64,000 nucleotides of DNA from Maritimibacter sp. REDSEA-S28_B5 (GCA_001626765.1 LUOO01000003.1:124001-188000), one strand, 5' to 3'. Shown: positions 51,808-64,000, counted from the stretch's first letter. The notes: generated from the sequence alone by a model not told the origin. A program made the numbers and translations.

Positions 51808-52026
51808 TCACACGCCGTTGGCCTTGCGCAGCTGCGCGATCAGCTCCATCGCACGCATTTCGGCGCGACGCACGCGCACGGCGGTCATATAGGCCTCTTC
51901 CAGCGTTTGCGACGAGGTGCCGATGACCTTCTTCACCTCGTCGATCAGGTCCACGTTGCCGGTGTCGTCCACGAGCTTCAGAACCTCAATAGCGACCCGG
52001 TCGGCGACATCGTCGATTAGCTGCAT
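51808..52026 (-). CDS. Small helical protein of unknown function
   Basis: This 72-residue protein starts at the ATG at 52026, after GGGGGTCACC. It is predicted to be fully helical and strongly amphipathic (DDVADRVAIEVLKLVDD, then EEAYMTAVRVRRAEMRAMEL). It lies nine bases downstream of the hydrolase gene and is probably co-transcribed with it. I do not recognise a named family. Confidence 0.65.
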   Translation of the reverse strand: MQLIDDVADRVAIEVLKLVDDTGNVDLIDEVKKVIGTSSQTLEEAYMTAVRVRRAEMRAMELIAQLRKANGV

Positions 52027-52035
52027 GGTGACCCC

Positions 52036-52689
52036 CTAGCGGCTGTTCTCGGTCAGGCGACGGCGCACGTATTGATCGACCGCGCCGATCATCGTGTCCA
52101 TATGCGCGCCCTCGTAGAAATGGCCCGCACCTTCGACCTCGGTATGGGTGATCGTGATGCCCTTTTGTTCGTGCAGCTTGTCGACAAGCGAATGGGTATC
52201 GGCAGGCGGCGCGACCCGGTCCGACGTGCCGTTGATGATCAGACCCGAGGACGGGCAGGGTGCTAGGAACGAGAAGTCATACATGTTCGCGGGCGGCGAA
52301 ACCGACACGAACCCCGTGATCTCAGGCCGCCGCATGAGAAGCTGCATCCCGATCCAGGCGCCGAAGGAAAAACCGGCGACCCAGCAATGTTTCGCGTTCT
52401 GGTTCATCGACTGGAGGTAATCGAGCGCCGAGGCGGCGTCGGACAATTCGCCGATGCCCTGATCGTATTCGCCCTGACTGCGCCCCACGCCGCGGAAGTT
52501 GAACCGCAGCACCGTGAAGCCCATCTTGTAGAAGGCATAGTGCAGGTTATAGACGACCTTGTTGTTCATCGTCCCGCCGAACTGCGGATGCGGGTGCAGG
52601 ACGATGGCGATGGGGGCGTCACGGTCTTTTTGCGGGTGGTAGCGGCCTTCGAGCCGGCCTTCGGGGCCGGGAAAAATCACCTCGGGCAT
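52036..52689 (-). CDS. Alpha/beta hydrolase
   Basis: The protein has 217 residues from the ATG at 52689. The nucleophile elbow is AGFSFGAWIG. HPHPQFGGTMNN near 32-43 forms the oxyanion region, NGTSDRVAPP carries the acidic residue and GAGHFYEG the histidine. It resembles the dienelactone-hydrolase-like group of intracellular serine hydrolases. The substrate is unknown. It is divergent from iscR. Confidence 0.85.
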   Translation of the reverse strand: MPEVIFPGPEGRLEGRYHPQKDRDAPIAIVLHPHPQFGGTMNNKVVYNLHYAFYKMGFTVLRFNFRGVGRSQGEYDQGIGELSDAASALDYLQSMNQNAKHCWVAGFSFGAWIGMQLLMRRPEITGFVSVSPPANMYDFSFLAPCPSSGLIINGTSDRVAPPADTHSLVDKLHEQKGITITHTEVEGAGHFYEGAHMDTMIGAVDQYVRRRLTENSR

Positions 52690-52848
52690 GGTCTTCTGGT
52701 TTCTCCCTCGGACCCCGGATTTCTTGACGGCACTGCCGGGGCTGAATAAAAGCGGTCCGTTAACGACGTGGCCGGCGACGGTCACGGTAAACGGGTTCCA
52801 CGTCACCTAAAGCCGCAGGGCGGTTTCGTCAATGTTTCGGGGGGAGAT

Positions 52849-53307
52849 ATGAAGCTTTCGACCAAGGGACGTTACGCGATGGTGGCGCTCAGTGACCTCG
52901 CGCTCCAGCCGGAGGGTACACGGCTGTCGCTCACCGACCTATCGGAGCGGCAGAGAATCTCGCTGCCCTACCTCGAACAACTCTTTGTAAAACTGCGCCG
53001 GGCCGAGCTTGTGGTCAGCGTGCGCGGCCCCGGCGGTGGTTACATGCTGGCCAAGCCCGCGAGCGAAATCCGGGTGGCCGAGATCCTCGCCGCCGTGGAC
53101 GAGACGGTGAGCGCGATGCACATGGGGGCAGGGGCCTCGGGCGCGGTCTCGGGCACCCGCGCGCAATCCATGACCAATCGGCTGTGGGAGGGGCTGTCGG
53201 CCCATGTCTATGTGTTCCTCCACCAGACCCGCCTCTCGGACGTGGTGAAGAACGAGCTTGCGCCCTGTCCTGCCGTTCCGAACCTGTTCGAGGTCGTGGA
53301 CGAGTGA
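52849..53307 (+). CDS. iscR: Rrf2 family regulator IscR
   Basis: This 152-residue Rrf2 regulator has a winged helix at about 1-80 (MKLSTKGRYAMVALSDLAL, PYLEQLFVKLRRAELV). The three-cysteine cluster site of Escherichia coli IscR is absent. The only cysteine is near the end in ELAPCPAVPN, as described for Rhodobacter IscR, which still binds an Fe-S cluster. GGGGGAGAT precedes the ATG. It should repress the following suf genes when Fe-S clusters are plentiful. Confidence 0.93.
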   Translation: MKLSTKGRYAMVALSDLALQPEGTRLSLTDLSERQRISLPYLEQLFVKLRRAELVVSVRGPGGGYMLAKPASEIRVAEILAAVDETVSAMHMGAGASGAVSGTRAQSMTNRLWEGLSAHVYVFLHQTRLSDVVKNELAPCPAVPNLFEVVDE

Positions 53308-53358
53308 CGGTCTTGCCTTCGGCGAGCGTATTTATCTGAAAGATGAAAGGGGGCGCGG

Positions 53359-54438
53359 TTGTCGCGAACCTATCTCGATTTCAACGCAACGATGCCGCTC
53401 CGGCCCGAGGCGCGGGCGGCGATGATCGCGGCGATGGATGTGGGCGGGAACCCGTCCTCGGTCCATGCAGAGGGGCGCGCGGCCAAGGCCATCGTGGAAA
53501 CCGCCAGGCGTCAGGTGGCGGCTCTGGTCGGCTGCCAGCCGCGCGAGGTGGTCTTTACCTCCGGGGCGACCGAGGCCGCGTCGATGTTGTCGAACGTGAA
53601 GCCTGGGATGGATGTCTTCGTCGACGAGACCGCGCATGATGCGCTCTGGGCCCATGTGCGAGAGGTCAACTGGTCCGAGCGGCCCGAGGGCCCCGGTCAT
53701 ACGCTGGCCATGGGCCTGGCCAATTCCGAGACCGGGATCGTGACCGAGCCGCCCGCGAAAGAGGGCGACCAGTGGCCGGTGGGTCGGGCCAAGGCGGATT
53801 GGCTCCTGCTCGACATAACGCAGGCGGTGGGGCGTATGCCCTTTGCCTTTTCCTGGTCCGGGGCGGATTTCGCGATCCTGTCGGCGCACAAGCTCGGTGG
53901 CCCGAAAGGCGTCGGCGCTCTCATCATCCGGCAGGGCGTGGACATCGACGCGCTGGCCGTGGGCGGCGGGCAGGAGATGGGGCGGCGTTCAGGCACGGAA
54001 AACACCATCGGGATCGCCGGTTTCGGCGCGGCGGCCCAAGCGGCGCTCGGTGATCTGGACGAAGGTCGGTGGGAAAAGGTCCGCGAACTTAGAACTTTTC
54101 TAGAAAAAGCCCTTTCCGAATCCGCAAAAGAAACTATTTTTGTCGGGAAAGACGCGACGCGGCTCCCCAATACCTCGTGTTTCATAACGCCGGGGTGGAA
54201 GGGCGAGACGCAGGTGATGGTGATGGATCTCGCCGGCTTTGCGGTTTCCGCAGGCTCGGCCTGTTCATCGGGCAAGGTCCGGGCAAGCCGGGTGCTCAAG
54301 GCGATGGGCTATGACGAGGGACTGGCGGCCAACGCGCTGCGGGTGTCGCTTGGTCCCACCACCACCAAGGACGAGGTCGAACGCTTCTGCGAGGCGTGGC
54401 TTCGGGAACACGAGAAATTCCGCGCCCGGTCCCGATGA
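53359..54438 (+). CDS. Cysteine desulfurase, NifS/IscS type
   Basis: This 359-residue PLP enzyme starts with TTG at 53359. It takes sulfur from cysteine. PLP-binding lysine lies in [11 protein letters not shown], and the active-site cysteine loop is [11 protein letters not shown], typical of the NifS/IscS class rather than Suf[16 protein letters not shown] is also typical. It follows iscR, so the cluster carries two desulfurases, this one and sufS. The start lacks a strong ribosome binding site. Confidence 0.9.
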   Translation: MSRTYLDFNATMPLRPEARAAMIAAMDVGGNPSSVHAEGRAAKAIVETARRQVAALVGCQPREVVFTSGATEAASMLSNVKPGMDVFVDETAHDALWAHVREVNWSERPEGPGHTLAMGLANSETGIVTEPPAKEGDQWPVGRAKADWLLLDITQAVGRMPFAFSWSGADFAILSAHKLGGPKGVGALIIRQGVDIDALAVGGGQEMGRRSGTENTIGIAGFGAAAQAALGDLDEGRWEKVRELRTFLEKALSESAKETIFVGKDATRLPNTSCFITPGWKGETQVMVMDLAGFAVSAGSACSSGKVRASRVLKAMGYDEGLAANALRVSLGPTTTKDEVERFCEAWLREHEKFRARSR

Positions 54439-54467
54439 CCGGACCGTGGGCAGACAGGAAGGCGAAC

Positions 54468-56003
<1,536 letters not shown>

Positions 56004-56008
56004 GGCAG

Positions 56009-56914
56009 ATGGCCAAGGACGCGGCAAAGCTCGGGCCGGATACGGCGCGCACGGAGTTTCTCCTGCGCGTGCTGGAACCCGCACGGCGCATGGTCATTGC
56101 CGACGTGGGCGCGCGCAAGATCTCGACGCCGCCGCCCTATGACGAGTTGCGCGCCAAGGACGGCTGCGAAGTGGTCGGGTTCGAGCCGAACGAAGCCGCC
56201 TTTGCCGTGCTCGAATCCGAGAAGTCGGCCAATTCGACCTACTTCAACGTGGCGGTGGGCGAACCCGGTTCCGCGACGTTTTACAACCATCCGATCGGTT
56301 CGATTTCCTCGCTGTTCCGCATCTCGGAAAAGGCCGCGTTCTACATGGCCAAGTTCCATTGGATCAACCGGCCCGAGCTTGAGGAAATTCCCCTCACGCT
56401 CACCGCGCTCGATGACGTGAAGGGCCTTGACCACCTCGACGTGCTCAAGATCGACATCCAGGGCGGCGAGTTGGGCGCGATGAGGTCCGGCAAGCGGCTG
56501 CTCTCTGACGCCGTCGCGATCATCACCGAGGTTGCCTTTCACCCGGTCTACGAGGGTGCGCCGCAATGGCGGGACGTGGATGCGATGCTGGTCGAGATGG
56601 GCTTTGTGCTCCACAAGATCACGACGACCCATCACGCCATGGTCCGCAACTCGCAGCGCAAGAGCTTTGCGCACAAGGCGCATCAGAGCCAGCTTATCGA
56701 CGGCGACGCCGTTTATGTGCGCTCCGCCAATGCCTTGGGCGAGCTGAGCGATCTGCAACTCAAACATCTGGCGCTGGCCGCCGACACGATGTTCCAGAGC
56801 TTCGATCTGGTCATCGCCTGCCTCGACGAACTCGTGACCCGCGGGGCGATCCCCGATGGTGTCCCGCACCGTTATTTCAAGAAACTGCCCGACGCGCTCA
56901 AAGCCGACGTCTGA
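56009..56914 (+). CDS. FkbM family methyltransferase
   Basis: The 301-residue protein matches the FkbM-type SAM-dependent methyltransferase fold. ADVGARKIS near 31-39 forms the SAM loop, VVGFEPNEAAF the acidic ribose-binding strand, and VLKIDIQGGELGAM the characteristic FkbM motif. It is inserted between sufB and sufC with short gaps, so it should be co-transcribed with Fe-S assembly genes. FkbM enzymes usually methylate sugars or lipids. A role in Fe-S assembly is not established, and the insertion may be a lineage-specific hitchhiker. Confidence 0.85.
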   Translation: MAKDAAKLGPDTARTEFLLRVLEPARRMVIADVGARKISTPPPYDELRAKDGCEVVGFEPNEAAFAVLESEKSANSTYFNVAVGEPGSATFYNHPIGSISSLFRISEKAAFYMAKFHWINRPELEEIPLTLTALDDVKGLDHLDVLKIDIQGGELGAMRSGKRLLSDAVAIITEVAFHPVYEGAPQWRDVDAMLVEMGFVLHKITTTHHAMVRNSQRKSFAHKAHQSQLIDGDAVYVRSANALGELSDLQLKHLALAADTMFQSFDLVIACLDELVTRGAIPDGVPHRYFKKLPDALKADV

Positions 56915-56934
56915 GCGCCGTGAAGGAGACGAAA

Positions 56935-57690
56935 ATGCTGAAAATCAACAACCTGCATGTGCAACTTGAAGAAGAGGACAAGCAGATCCTCAAAGGCGTG
57001 GACCTTGAAGTGCCCGCGGGCGAAGTGCACGCGATCATGGGACCGAACGGGTCCGGCAAATCGACCCTGTCCTACGTGCTGTCCGGCAAGGACGGCTACG
57101 AGGTCACAGAAGGCTCCGCGACGCTCGAGGGCCAGGATCTCCTGTCGCTCGAGGCAGAGGAACGCGCCGCCGCCGGCCTGTTCCTTGCCTTCCAATACCC
57201 CGTGGAAATCCCGGGCGTTGGCAACATGACCTTCCTGCGCACGGCCGTGAATGCACAGCGCAAGGCACGCGGGCAGGACGAGATGTCGGCCTCGGACTTC
57301 CTCAAGTTCGTGCGCGCCAAGGCCAAGGACCTCAAGATCGACGCCGAGATGCTGAAGCGCCCGGTGAATGTGGGCTTTTCGGGTGGCGAAAAGAAGCGGA
57401 ACGAAATCCTTCAGATGGCGATGCTCGAACCCAAGATGTGCATCTTGGACGAAACCGACTCTGGTCTCGACGTGGACGCGATGAAGCTGGTGTCCGATGG
57501 CGTGAACGCATTGCGCGACGGCAAGCGCGCTTTTCTCGTGATCACCCACTACCAGCGCCTGCTCGACCACATCCAGCCGGACGCGGTCCACATCATGGCA
57601 AATGGTCGCATCATCAAGTCGGGCGGGCCGGAACTTGCGCTCGAGGTCGAGCACAACGGCTACGCCGACATCCTCGCGGAGACCGCGTGA
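56935..57690 (+). CDS. sufC: Fe-S cluster assembly ATPase SufC
   Basis: This 251-residue ABC-type ATPase has Walker A GPNGSGKST, the ABC signature FSGGEKKRNEI and Walker B CILDETDSGLDVD. It binds SufB and SufD and drives conformational change for cluster building. AAGGAGA precedes the ATG at 56935. The stop overlaps the sufD start (TGATG). Confidence 0.97.
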   Translation: MLKINNLHVQLEEEDKQILKGVDLEVPAGEVHAIMGPNGSGKSTLSYVLSGKDGYEVTEGSATLEGQDLLSLEAEERAAAGLFLAFQYPVEIPGVGNMTFLRTAVNAQRKARGQDEMSASDFLKFVRAKAKDLKIDAEMLKRPVNVGFSGGEKKRNEILQMAMLEPKMCILDETDSGLDVDAMKLVSDGVNALRDGKRAFLVITHYQRLLDHIQPDAVHIMANGRIIKSGGPELALEVEHNGYADILAETA

Positions 57691-59009
57691 TGCCCGGTGT
57701 AGCGAAAGGCACGGCGCGGGCTTCGGCGCTTTCCAAGAAACAGGACGTGCTTGCCGAACGGCTTGCCGCAATGACCCTGCCCGAGGGCGGCGTCTGGGCG
57801 ACCGAGCGGCGCAAGGATGCCCTCGCGCGGCTTCAGGCGATGGGGCTTCCGGCCCCGCGCGACGAATACTGGCGCTTCACCCGGCCGCAGCTGCTCAACG
57901 CCCCCGCGCCGGAACGCGCGGCGGTGTTTCATGCCGACGAGGCCCCAATCTTTGACGAGATCGACCGTCTTCGGATCGTTTTTGTCGACGGTGTGTTCGC
58001 GCCCGAGGAGTCCGACGACCTGGCCCTCGAGGGGGTCGAGATCGAGCGTCTCGCCGAGGCAGCGACGAAGGACATCCACTGGGCCAAGGAGCTCTACGGC
58101 GTTCTCGAAACCCGTGGACAGGACCCGGTCGAGCGGCCCCATGCCGCGCTCAACACCGCTTTTGCCACGGACGGCTTGCTGATCCGCGTCACCGGCAAGG
58201 TGACGAAGCCCGTGCATGTGACATATCGGCACGAGAGCGAAACCTCCGACGCCTATCTCCACAACCTCTTGAAGCTCGAGGCAGGAGCGGAACTCACGCT
58301 GCTGGAAAACGGCCCCGCCGCAGCCCGGTTCAACAAGGTGCTCGAGGTCGAGGTGGGCGACGGTGCCCGGTTCCACCACGTGCGCGCCCAGGGGCGTGAC
58401 CACGAACGGCAGGCCTTTACCGCCATGTTTGCCCGTCTGGGTGCCGAGAGCCTGTTCAAGAGTTTCACGCTCACCGCCAATGGCCGCATGACGCGCAACG
58501 AATGCGTGATCGAGATGACCGGCGACGATGCCTCGGCCCATGTGGCCGGTGCAGCACTCGGGCATGGCGATTTCCACCACGACGACACCGTGTTCATCAC
58601 CCATGACGCCGAACGCTGCGAAAGCCGTCAGGTGTTCAAGAAGGTGCTGCGCAAAGGGGCCGTGGGCACGTTCCAGGGCAAGATCCTCGTCAAGCGCGGG
58701 GCGCAAAAGACCGACGGCTACCAGAAGTCGCAGTCACTCCTGCTCGACGACACGGCGAACTTCCTCGCCAAACCGGAACTCGAGATCTACGCCGACGACG
58801 TCGCCTGTTCTCATGGCTCGACCTCGGGCGCAATCGACGAAGACATGCTCTTCTACCTGCGCGCGCGCGGCGTGGACAAGGATACCGCTATGGACCTGCT
58901 CGTCCTCGCCTTCGTTGCCGAAGCCATGGAAGAAATCGAGGACGAAGGACTGGCCCAAGCCATGACCGAGCGTCTCGATGGATGGCTTCAAAGGCGGCGC
59001 GGCGCGTAA
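57690..59009 (+). CDS. sufD: Fe-S cluster assembly protein SufD
   Basis: This 439-residue SufBD-fold protein partners SufB. The C-terminal core carries VFKKVLRKGAVGTFQGKI, QKTDGYQKSQSLLLDD and CSHGSTSGAIDEDMLFYLRARG. The latter holds the conserved histidine near the SufB-SufD cluster site. The start overlaps sufC by one base, and the next gene begins immediately after the stop. Confidence 0.96.
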   Translation: MPGVAKGTARASALSKKQDVLAERLAAMTLPEGGVWATERRKDALARLQAMGLPAPRDEYWRFTRPQLLNAPAPERAAVFHADEAPIFDEIDRLRIVFVDGVFAPEESDDLALEGVEIERLAEAATKDIHWAKELYGVLETRGQDPVERPHAALNTAFATDGLLIRVTGKVTKPVHVTYRHESETSDAYLHNLLKLEAGAELTLLENGPAAARFNKVLEVEVGDGARFHHVRAQGRDHERQAFTAMFARLGAESLFKSFTLTANGRMTRNECVIEMTGDDASAHVAGAALGHGDFHHDDTVFITHDAERCESRQVFKKVLRKGAVGTFQGKILVKRGAQKTDGYQKSQSLLLDDTANFLAKPELEIYADDVACSHGSTSGAIDEDMLFYLRARGVDKDTAMDLLVLAFVAEAMEEIEDEGLAQAMTERLDGWLQRRRGA

Positions 59010-59504
59010 ATGTCCGTCGCCCGTGACATCCTTGCGGCCTATGGCGCGCCGCGGCGCGTGTTCCGGCGGCGGCTCGCGGCCACCGGGACCGAAGGACAGG
59101 CGCTCGTCATCCTGATGACCGCCTGCCTGCTCATCTTCGTCGCGCAGGCCCCGGTGCTGCAACGGCAGGCCATCGAAACCGGCGAAGAGTTGAACCCGCT
59201 TCTGGGTGGGGCGCTCTTCGCCTGGCTCTTCATCATGCCGCTCGCCGCCTATGCGTTTTCGTGGATCAGCCACCTCATCGCACGGGTGCTGGGCGGTCAG
59301 GGCGCGCCCATCGCTTCGCGGCTCGCGCTCTTCTGGGCGCTCCTTGTGGCCGCACCCCTCTGGATGCTCAATGGCCTCACGCGCGGGTTTATGGGCGAAG
59401 GGATCGAGGCCAATACCGTGGGCGCCATCGCGCTCGCCGCCTTTGTCATCCACTGGGGCGTGAACCTCTGGACGGCGCAGGCCCGGACGGAGGCGGTGGC
59501 GTGA
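59010..59504 (+). CDS. Yip1-like membrane protein (first copy)
   Basis: This 164-residue protein starts directly after the sufD stop codon. It has four hydrophobic segments, about 30-50, 65-90, 103-122 and 137-155. It fits the Yip1/DUF domain group of small polytopic membrane proteins. The stop overlaps the next, related gene (GTGA). Its function in the suf cluster is unknown. Confidence 0.75.
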   Translation: MSVARDILAAYGAPRRVFRRRLAATGTEGQALVILMTACLLIFVAQAPVLQRQAIETGEELNPLLGGALFAWLFIMPLAAYAFSWISHLIARVLGGQGAPIASRLALFWALLVAAPLWMLNGLTRGFMGEGIEANTVGAIALAAFVIHWGVNLWTAQARTEAVA

Positions 59505-60101
59505 GATACGAGCCGGGCTACATTTTCGGCATGGCGCTTCAATCGATTCCCGAACCGCGCCGTGTGGCGCGTGATCTCTTCGATCAGGGCCTGCCGCGCA
59601 ACACGCTCTGGGCGATCCTGGCGCTGATCCTCGTTCTGGGGGCCATGTTGGGCGTCGTCTCGGGACTTCTGTTCCCCATCGCACCGGAGCTTGAGGGCAC
59701 CATCATCGCGAACCCGATGCTGGTCGCTGTGGCCGAAGCGTCGATCGCCGTGCTCACGGCGTTCTTCGTCTATTGGGTCAGCCGGGCGGCGGGCGGGACC
59801 GGGTCCTTCGAGGACGGGCTCGTGACAGTCATCTGGGTCAACTTCGTCCTGCTGATGGTGCAGACCCTCGTGCTGATCCTGACCTTCATCGCCCCCGGTC
59901 TGGCCGTGCTCCTGTGGATTTTCGGCAGTTTCGCGGGCATCTGGATCATGTCGCATTTCATCGCCGAGGCGCATGGTTTCACCTCCGCCGGCCGGGTGTT
60001 CCTGGGGGTCGTGATGACCGGCCTCGTGGCCGCCGTGGTCCTGTCGGTCGTGCTTACGCTTCTGGGCGTCATGGCGGGCGTCCAAGTCGAGGATCTATCC
60101 A

Positions 60102-60109
<8 letters not shown>
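59501..60109 (+). CDS. Yip1 family membrane protein (second copy)
   Basis: The 202-residue product starts with GTG overlapping the previous stop. It has about five hydrophobic segments, with TAFFVYWVSRAAGGTGSF in the middle and HFIAEAHGF between the last two. It resembles the Yip1 family. The 3' end overlaps the sufS start by eight bases, so it is coupled to Fe-S assembly genes. The role is unknown; membrane anchoring of the suf machinery is speculation. Confidence 0.78.
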
Positions 60110-61316
<1,207 letters not shown>

Positions 61317-61332
61317 AGGGCCAGCCCCCCAA

Positions 61333-61360
61333 ACCCCCAGGATATTTATGAACCAGAGAA
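61333..61360 (+). repeat. Short dispersed repeat, copy 2
   Basis: This 28-base element matches 43483-43510 at 23 of 28 positions, with the same ACCCCC start and TATTTATGAA core. It lies between convergent sufS and tetR. A shorter resemblance, GTATTTATCTGAA, occurs at 53328 between iscR and the first desulfurase. Confidence 0.55.
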
Positions 61361-61395
61361 GCGGGGATGCTGCGCCGGGTGTCTCGCTGACGGCC

Positions 61396-62019
61396 TCAGG
61401 CGTCCGGTTTGATGAGGCCGAGGCCGCGCAGGTAGATCCCGATGCCGGTCTCGAGCAGATCCTCGGGAGGGAAGGGCGATCTGGTCCCCGGCGAGCCGCG
61501 AGAGAACAGCTCGACCACGCCGTGCGACATGGCCCAGACATGGGCCGAGACCATCCGCGCGGGCGGGCGTTTGTCTTCAGGCAGACCCGCCATGAGTTCC
61601 GTGGCGGCGCGTTCCAAGGTCGCGAAGGCGCGGTTCGCCACATGGGCCAGATCGGGGTTCCGGGTGATCGACACCCCGCTTTCAAACATCGAAATGTAGT
61701 GTCCGGGAAACTTCCGCGCAAAGGCGAGATAGGCGCGCCCGGTCGCCTCGAATGAGGCGAGCGCGGAGGGACGGCCCTTTTCATAGGCATGTTCCATGAG
61801 GTCGCCGAAGATCTCGTAGCCCTGACGCGCGGCTTCGGCGATCTGGTCTTCGCGCCCCGCGAAATGGCGGTAGACGGCGGCGGGCGTGACACCGGCCTGC
61901 TTGGCGGCTTCCGACAGGGTAAAACCGGTCGGGCCCTTTTCCTCGATCAGTTCGAGCGCCGCCTCGACCAGCGCCTGCCGAAGGTTGCCGTGGTGGTATC
62001 CGCGTTTCTTCGTGGTCAT
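61396..62019 (-). CDS. TetR family transcriptional regulator
   Basis: This 207-residue regulator has an N-terminal helix-turn-helix ([28 protein letters not shown]) in two parts at about 35-62, followed by a helical ligand domain with a WHG-like motif near [17 protein letters not shown]. The ligand is unknown. The start overlaps the ppk2 stop by four bases, so it is co-transcribed with ppk2. Confidence 0.9.
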   Translation of the reverse strand: MTTKKRGYHHGNLRQALVEAALELIEEKGPTGFTLSEAAKQAGVTPAAVYRHFAGREDQIAEAARQGYEIFGDLMEHAYEKGRPSALASFEATGRAYLAFARKFPGHYISMFESGVSITRNPDLAHVANRAFATLERAATELMAGLPEDKRPPARMVSAHVWAMSHGVVELFSRGSPGTRSPFPPEDLLETGIGIYLRGLGLIKPDA

Positions 62020-62906
62020 TCGTGCCGCTCGCGCCAGAGCGTCGGGTCACCGGCGATGGCGGGGTCCGGGGTGGCCGCGACGTTTTCGTCCTTGCCGGCG
62101 TAATCGAGACCCGAGAGCACCGCCTGGATCGCGGCGATCCGGGCGCGGCGCTTGTCGTCGGACTGGATCACGGTCCAGGGCGCGTGGTCGAAATGCGACT
62201 TGTCAAAGGTCTCGCGGATGGCCGCAGTGTAGTCGTCCCAGAGCGCGAGTCCCTTCACGTCGATCGAGGACAGTTTCCACTGCTTGAGCGGGTCCTGTTC
62301 GCGCGACAAAAAGCGGCGCAGCTGTTCGGCACGGCCGACGTTGAGCCAGATCTTGATCAGGTGGATCCCGTCGTCCACCAGCATCCGTTCGAAGTCCGGC
62401 AACTGGCGAAAGAAGGCGGCGCGCTGGTCGTCGGTGCAGAAGCCGAAGACCTTTTCCACCACGCCCCGGTTGTACCACGAGCGGTCGAAGAGCACGATCT
62501 CGCCCTTGGTGGGCAGCTCGTCCACGTAACGCTGGAAATACCATTCACCCGTCTCGCGGTCTGACGGTTTCGGCAGCGCCACGACGCGGGCGTCGCGCGG
62601 ATTGAGGTTCTCGCGCATCCGCTTGATCGTGCCGCCCTTGCCGGCGGCATCGCGACCCTCGAAGAGCACCACGACGCGCTTGCCGGTCGACTTCACGTCG
62701 GCAAGCAGACGGACGAGCTGGAGCTGGAGCGCCTCAAGCGTGTCCTCGTAGTCGTCCTTGTCCATCCAGCTGTCGTAGGGATAACCGGGGTCGATGACCT
62801 CTTTCTTCTCGCCCTCGGCGATGGCCGCGCGCACGTCGGCGGGGGCCTCTTCTTTGTAGAAACGGCTGATCGCCCCGTCGAAGGGAAGTGTCGTCTGGTC
62901 CGCCAT
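62016..62906 (-). CDS. ppk2: Polyphosphate kinase 2 (PPK2 family)
   Basis: This 296-residue kinase moves phosphate between polyphosphate and nucleotides. Walker A is [10 protein letters not shown], the lid is [13 protein letters not shown], and Walker B is [15 protein letters not shown]. The single-domain layout matches class I PPK2 enzymes that phosphorylate nucleoside diphosphates. Which nucleotide it prefers cannot be told from sequence. Confidence 0.94.
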   Translation of the reverse strand: MADQTTLPFDGAISRFYKEEAPADVRAAIAEGEKKEVIDPGYPYDSWMDKDDYEDTLEALQLQLVRLLADVKSTGKRVVVLFEGRDAAGKGGTIKRMRENLNPRDARVVALPKPSDRETGEWYFQRYVDELPTKGEIVLFDRSWYNRGVVEKVFGFCTDDQRAAFFRQLPDFERMLVDDGIHLIKIWLNVGRAEQLRRFLSREQDPLKQWKLSSIDVKGLALWDDYTAAIRETFDKSHFDHAPWTVIQSDDKRRARIAAIQAVLSGLDYAGKDENVAATPDPAIAGDPTLWRERHE

Positions 62907-62938
62907 CGCTGCCTCCGGTTCGTTTTGCGACAGTATGG

Positions 62939-63895
62939 CTAGTTTACACCGGCACGCAACGCCGCGCGGTCGATGGCCGCGATGACCTCGTCCATGGCGA
63001 CATGCTGGGGCATGTGGCCGATCCCGGGCAGTACGGTGAGGTTCGCGTCCTGCACCTCGTTCGACAGCGGGATCGAGTGGATCGACAGGCCCACGGTGGT
63101 GTCTGCGTCGCCATGCACGATCTCGACCGGCACTGTGACGGTGGGATAGAGCGCCATCTGCGCGGGCAGCATGTCGATCAGTCCGTGGCGCTGCTGGGCA
63201 TTCGCCACGAATTGCTCGGGCAACAGGATGATCCCGGCACCGATGTAGTCGCTGTAGCCCGGCACCGGGTCGTTCGGGCGGAACACGCCGTCGATCTGGG
63301 CCTCGAGGTAATCCTCGGAAATCCAGCCCGCGATCACATGGGCCAGCACCGGGCCGATCACAGGCTGGGCGAGCACCCGGTAGAGCGCCGGACGCCCGGT
63401 GTTCCAGGTATGGGTCGCCCCGGCGATGTCCACGGCGGCGGCCATGTAATCCTGATGCCGCACGGCCCAGTTCATGAGGACCGCGCCGCCGAAGCTCTGC
63501 CCGGCCACGATGGGGTTTTCGACGCCCACTTGTTTGGCGGCAGCCACCAGGAGGTCGGACTGATCATCGAGCGTCACGCCGTTTGGCGCGAGCGGTTGGG
63601 TATAGCCCAGCCCCGGACGGTCGAAGATCGTGACGCGGTAGCGTTCGGCCAGCTTGGGCGCGATGTCGAAGGTCCAGTCACGGGTCGATCCGGACGCGCC
63701 ATGGATGAGGACGAGGTCGAGACCTTGCCCAATCTGCACGTAATGCACCGGGTGGCCGTCCACGACGGTGAACCGGCCTTCCGGCGGATGTTCCCGGTAG
63801 GCGGCGAGCCTGCGGTCCTCGACCCGGACCATGGTCCAAAGTGCGAAGAGCGCGAGGATCAGGAGAAGGCTAACGACCAATTTCATCGAGATCAT
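62939..63895 (-). CDS. Alpha/beta hydrolase with N-terminal membrane anchor
   Basis: The 318-residue protein has an N-terminal hydrophobic helix (about 4-22), so it is anchored or secreted. The hydrolase fold follows: [12 protein letters not shown] (oxyanion), [13 protein letters not shown] (nucleophile serine), HGDADTTV (acid) and GIGHMPQHV (histidine). A start nine bases later (MKLVV) is also possible. The start overlaps the 3' end of metA. The substrate is unknown. Confidence 0.86.
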   Translation of the reverse strand: MISMKLVVSLLLILALFALWTMVRVEDRRLAAYREHPPEGRFTVVDGHPVHYVQIGQGLDLVLIHGASGSTRDWTFDIAPKLAERYRVTIFDRPGLGYTQPLAPNGVTLDDQSDLLVAAAKQVGVENPIVAGQSFGGAVLMNWAVRHQDYMAAAVDIAGATHTWNTGRPALYRVLAQPVIGPVLAHVIAGWISEDYLEAQIDGVFRPNDPVPGYSDYIGAGIILLPEQFVANAQQRHGLIDMLPAQMALYPTVTVPVEIVHGDADTTVGLSIHSIPLSNEVQDANLTVLPGIGHMPQHVAMDEVIAAIDRAALRAGVN

Positions 63896-64000
63896 AGGGC
63901 GTTGTCTGGTAAATCTCGTTGATCCAGTTGCCGTAGAGCAGATGGGCGTGCGACCGCCAGCGGTTCTTGGGTGGCTGGCTCGGGTCGTTCTGCGGATAGT
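63870..64000 (-). CDS. metA: Homoserine O-acyltransferase MetA, C-terminal fragment at the window edge
   Basis: Forty-two residues are visible before the stop at 63870. They read [20 protein letters not shown] and continue through [17 protein letters not shown], the typical C-terminus of MetA, which acylates homoserine in methionine synthesis. The catalytic residues lie outside the window. The 3' end overlaps the start of the hydrolase gene by 26 bases. Confidence 0.85.
   Translation of the reverse strand, partial: YPQNDPSQPPKNRWRSHAHLLYGNWINEIYQTTPYDLDEIGR

Overview
The window is GC-rich, densely packed bacterial chromosome. It most likely comes from an alphaproteobacterium of the Rhodobacterales/Roseobacter type. 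The evidence is the sciP-ctrA-ligA-recG order, a DUF4167 protein, an IscR with a single cysteine placed as in Rhodobacter, a GTTC-N7-GTTC LexA box, and a suf cluster headed by iscR. No rRNA, tRNA, insertion sequence, prophage or CRISPR array was found. The content is almost entirely housekeeping.

Layout. 0-2 kb holds a DUF4167 protein and rpiB. 1.5-5.6 kb is a peroxide-defence block: a Prx5-type peroxiredoxin and katG on the minus strand, divergent from oxyR, with a candidate tandem OxyR operator between katG and oxyR. 5.7-8.2 kb holds lipA, a thioesterase, a DUF2189 membrane protein and a small protein. 8.3-11.6 kb (minus) holds a bactofilin coupled to an M23 peptidase, then a DUF455 protein coupled to a Bcp-type peroxiredoxin. 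11.7-16.2 kb holds a large YhdP/AsmA-like protein and queA. 16.2-21.8 kb holds xerD with two envelope proteins, aroK-aroB, and a site-2 protease with CBS domains. 21.8-25.8 kb holds ssb, a lytic transglycosylase, a GFA-like protein, an AraC regulator and miaA. 25.9-35.1 kb is the classical alphaproteobacterial envelope operon pyrH-frr-uppS-cdsA-dxr-rseP-bamA-ompH-fabZ. 35-42 kb holds mnmA, the cell-cycle pair sciP-ctrA, ligA and recG. 42-52.7 kb holds an SOS-box small protein, an Fe-S scaffold, hisI, gluQRS, trmFO, gyrA, ctaA, an M32 carboxypeptidase and a hydrolase. 52.8-61.3 kb is the Fe-S assembly cluster iscR-nifS-sufB-(FkbM methyltransferase)-sufC-sufD-(two Yip1 proteins)-sufS. The right end holds tetR-ppk2, a hydrolase and the 3' end of metA.

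The most striking feature is not a new gene. Between about 22 kb and 49.4 kb, seven conserved genes carry internal lesions: ssb, dxr (two places), rseP, bamA, recG, trmFO and ctaA. Each has lost a conserved coding segment. Five of the genes are also out of frame, and in trmFO part of the coding sequence is inverted. The lesions sit at clean junctions while both flanks remain well conserved. Several of the genes are normally essential, so assembly or amplification artefacts are the likeliest explanation. A genuinely damaged or rearranging genome is the alternative.

Other points worth a second look: a roughly 360-base gene-free, hairpin-rich stretch between ctrA and ligA (candidate RNA); a 40-residue membrane protein under a perfect LexA box behind recG; an inverted pair of DnaA-box-like sites; the absence of lpxA after fabZ; and a short dispersed repeat at two gene ends.
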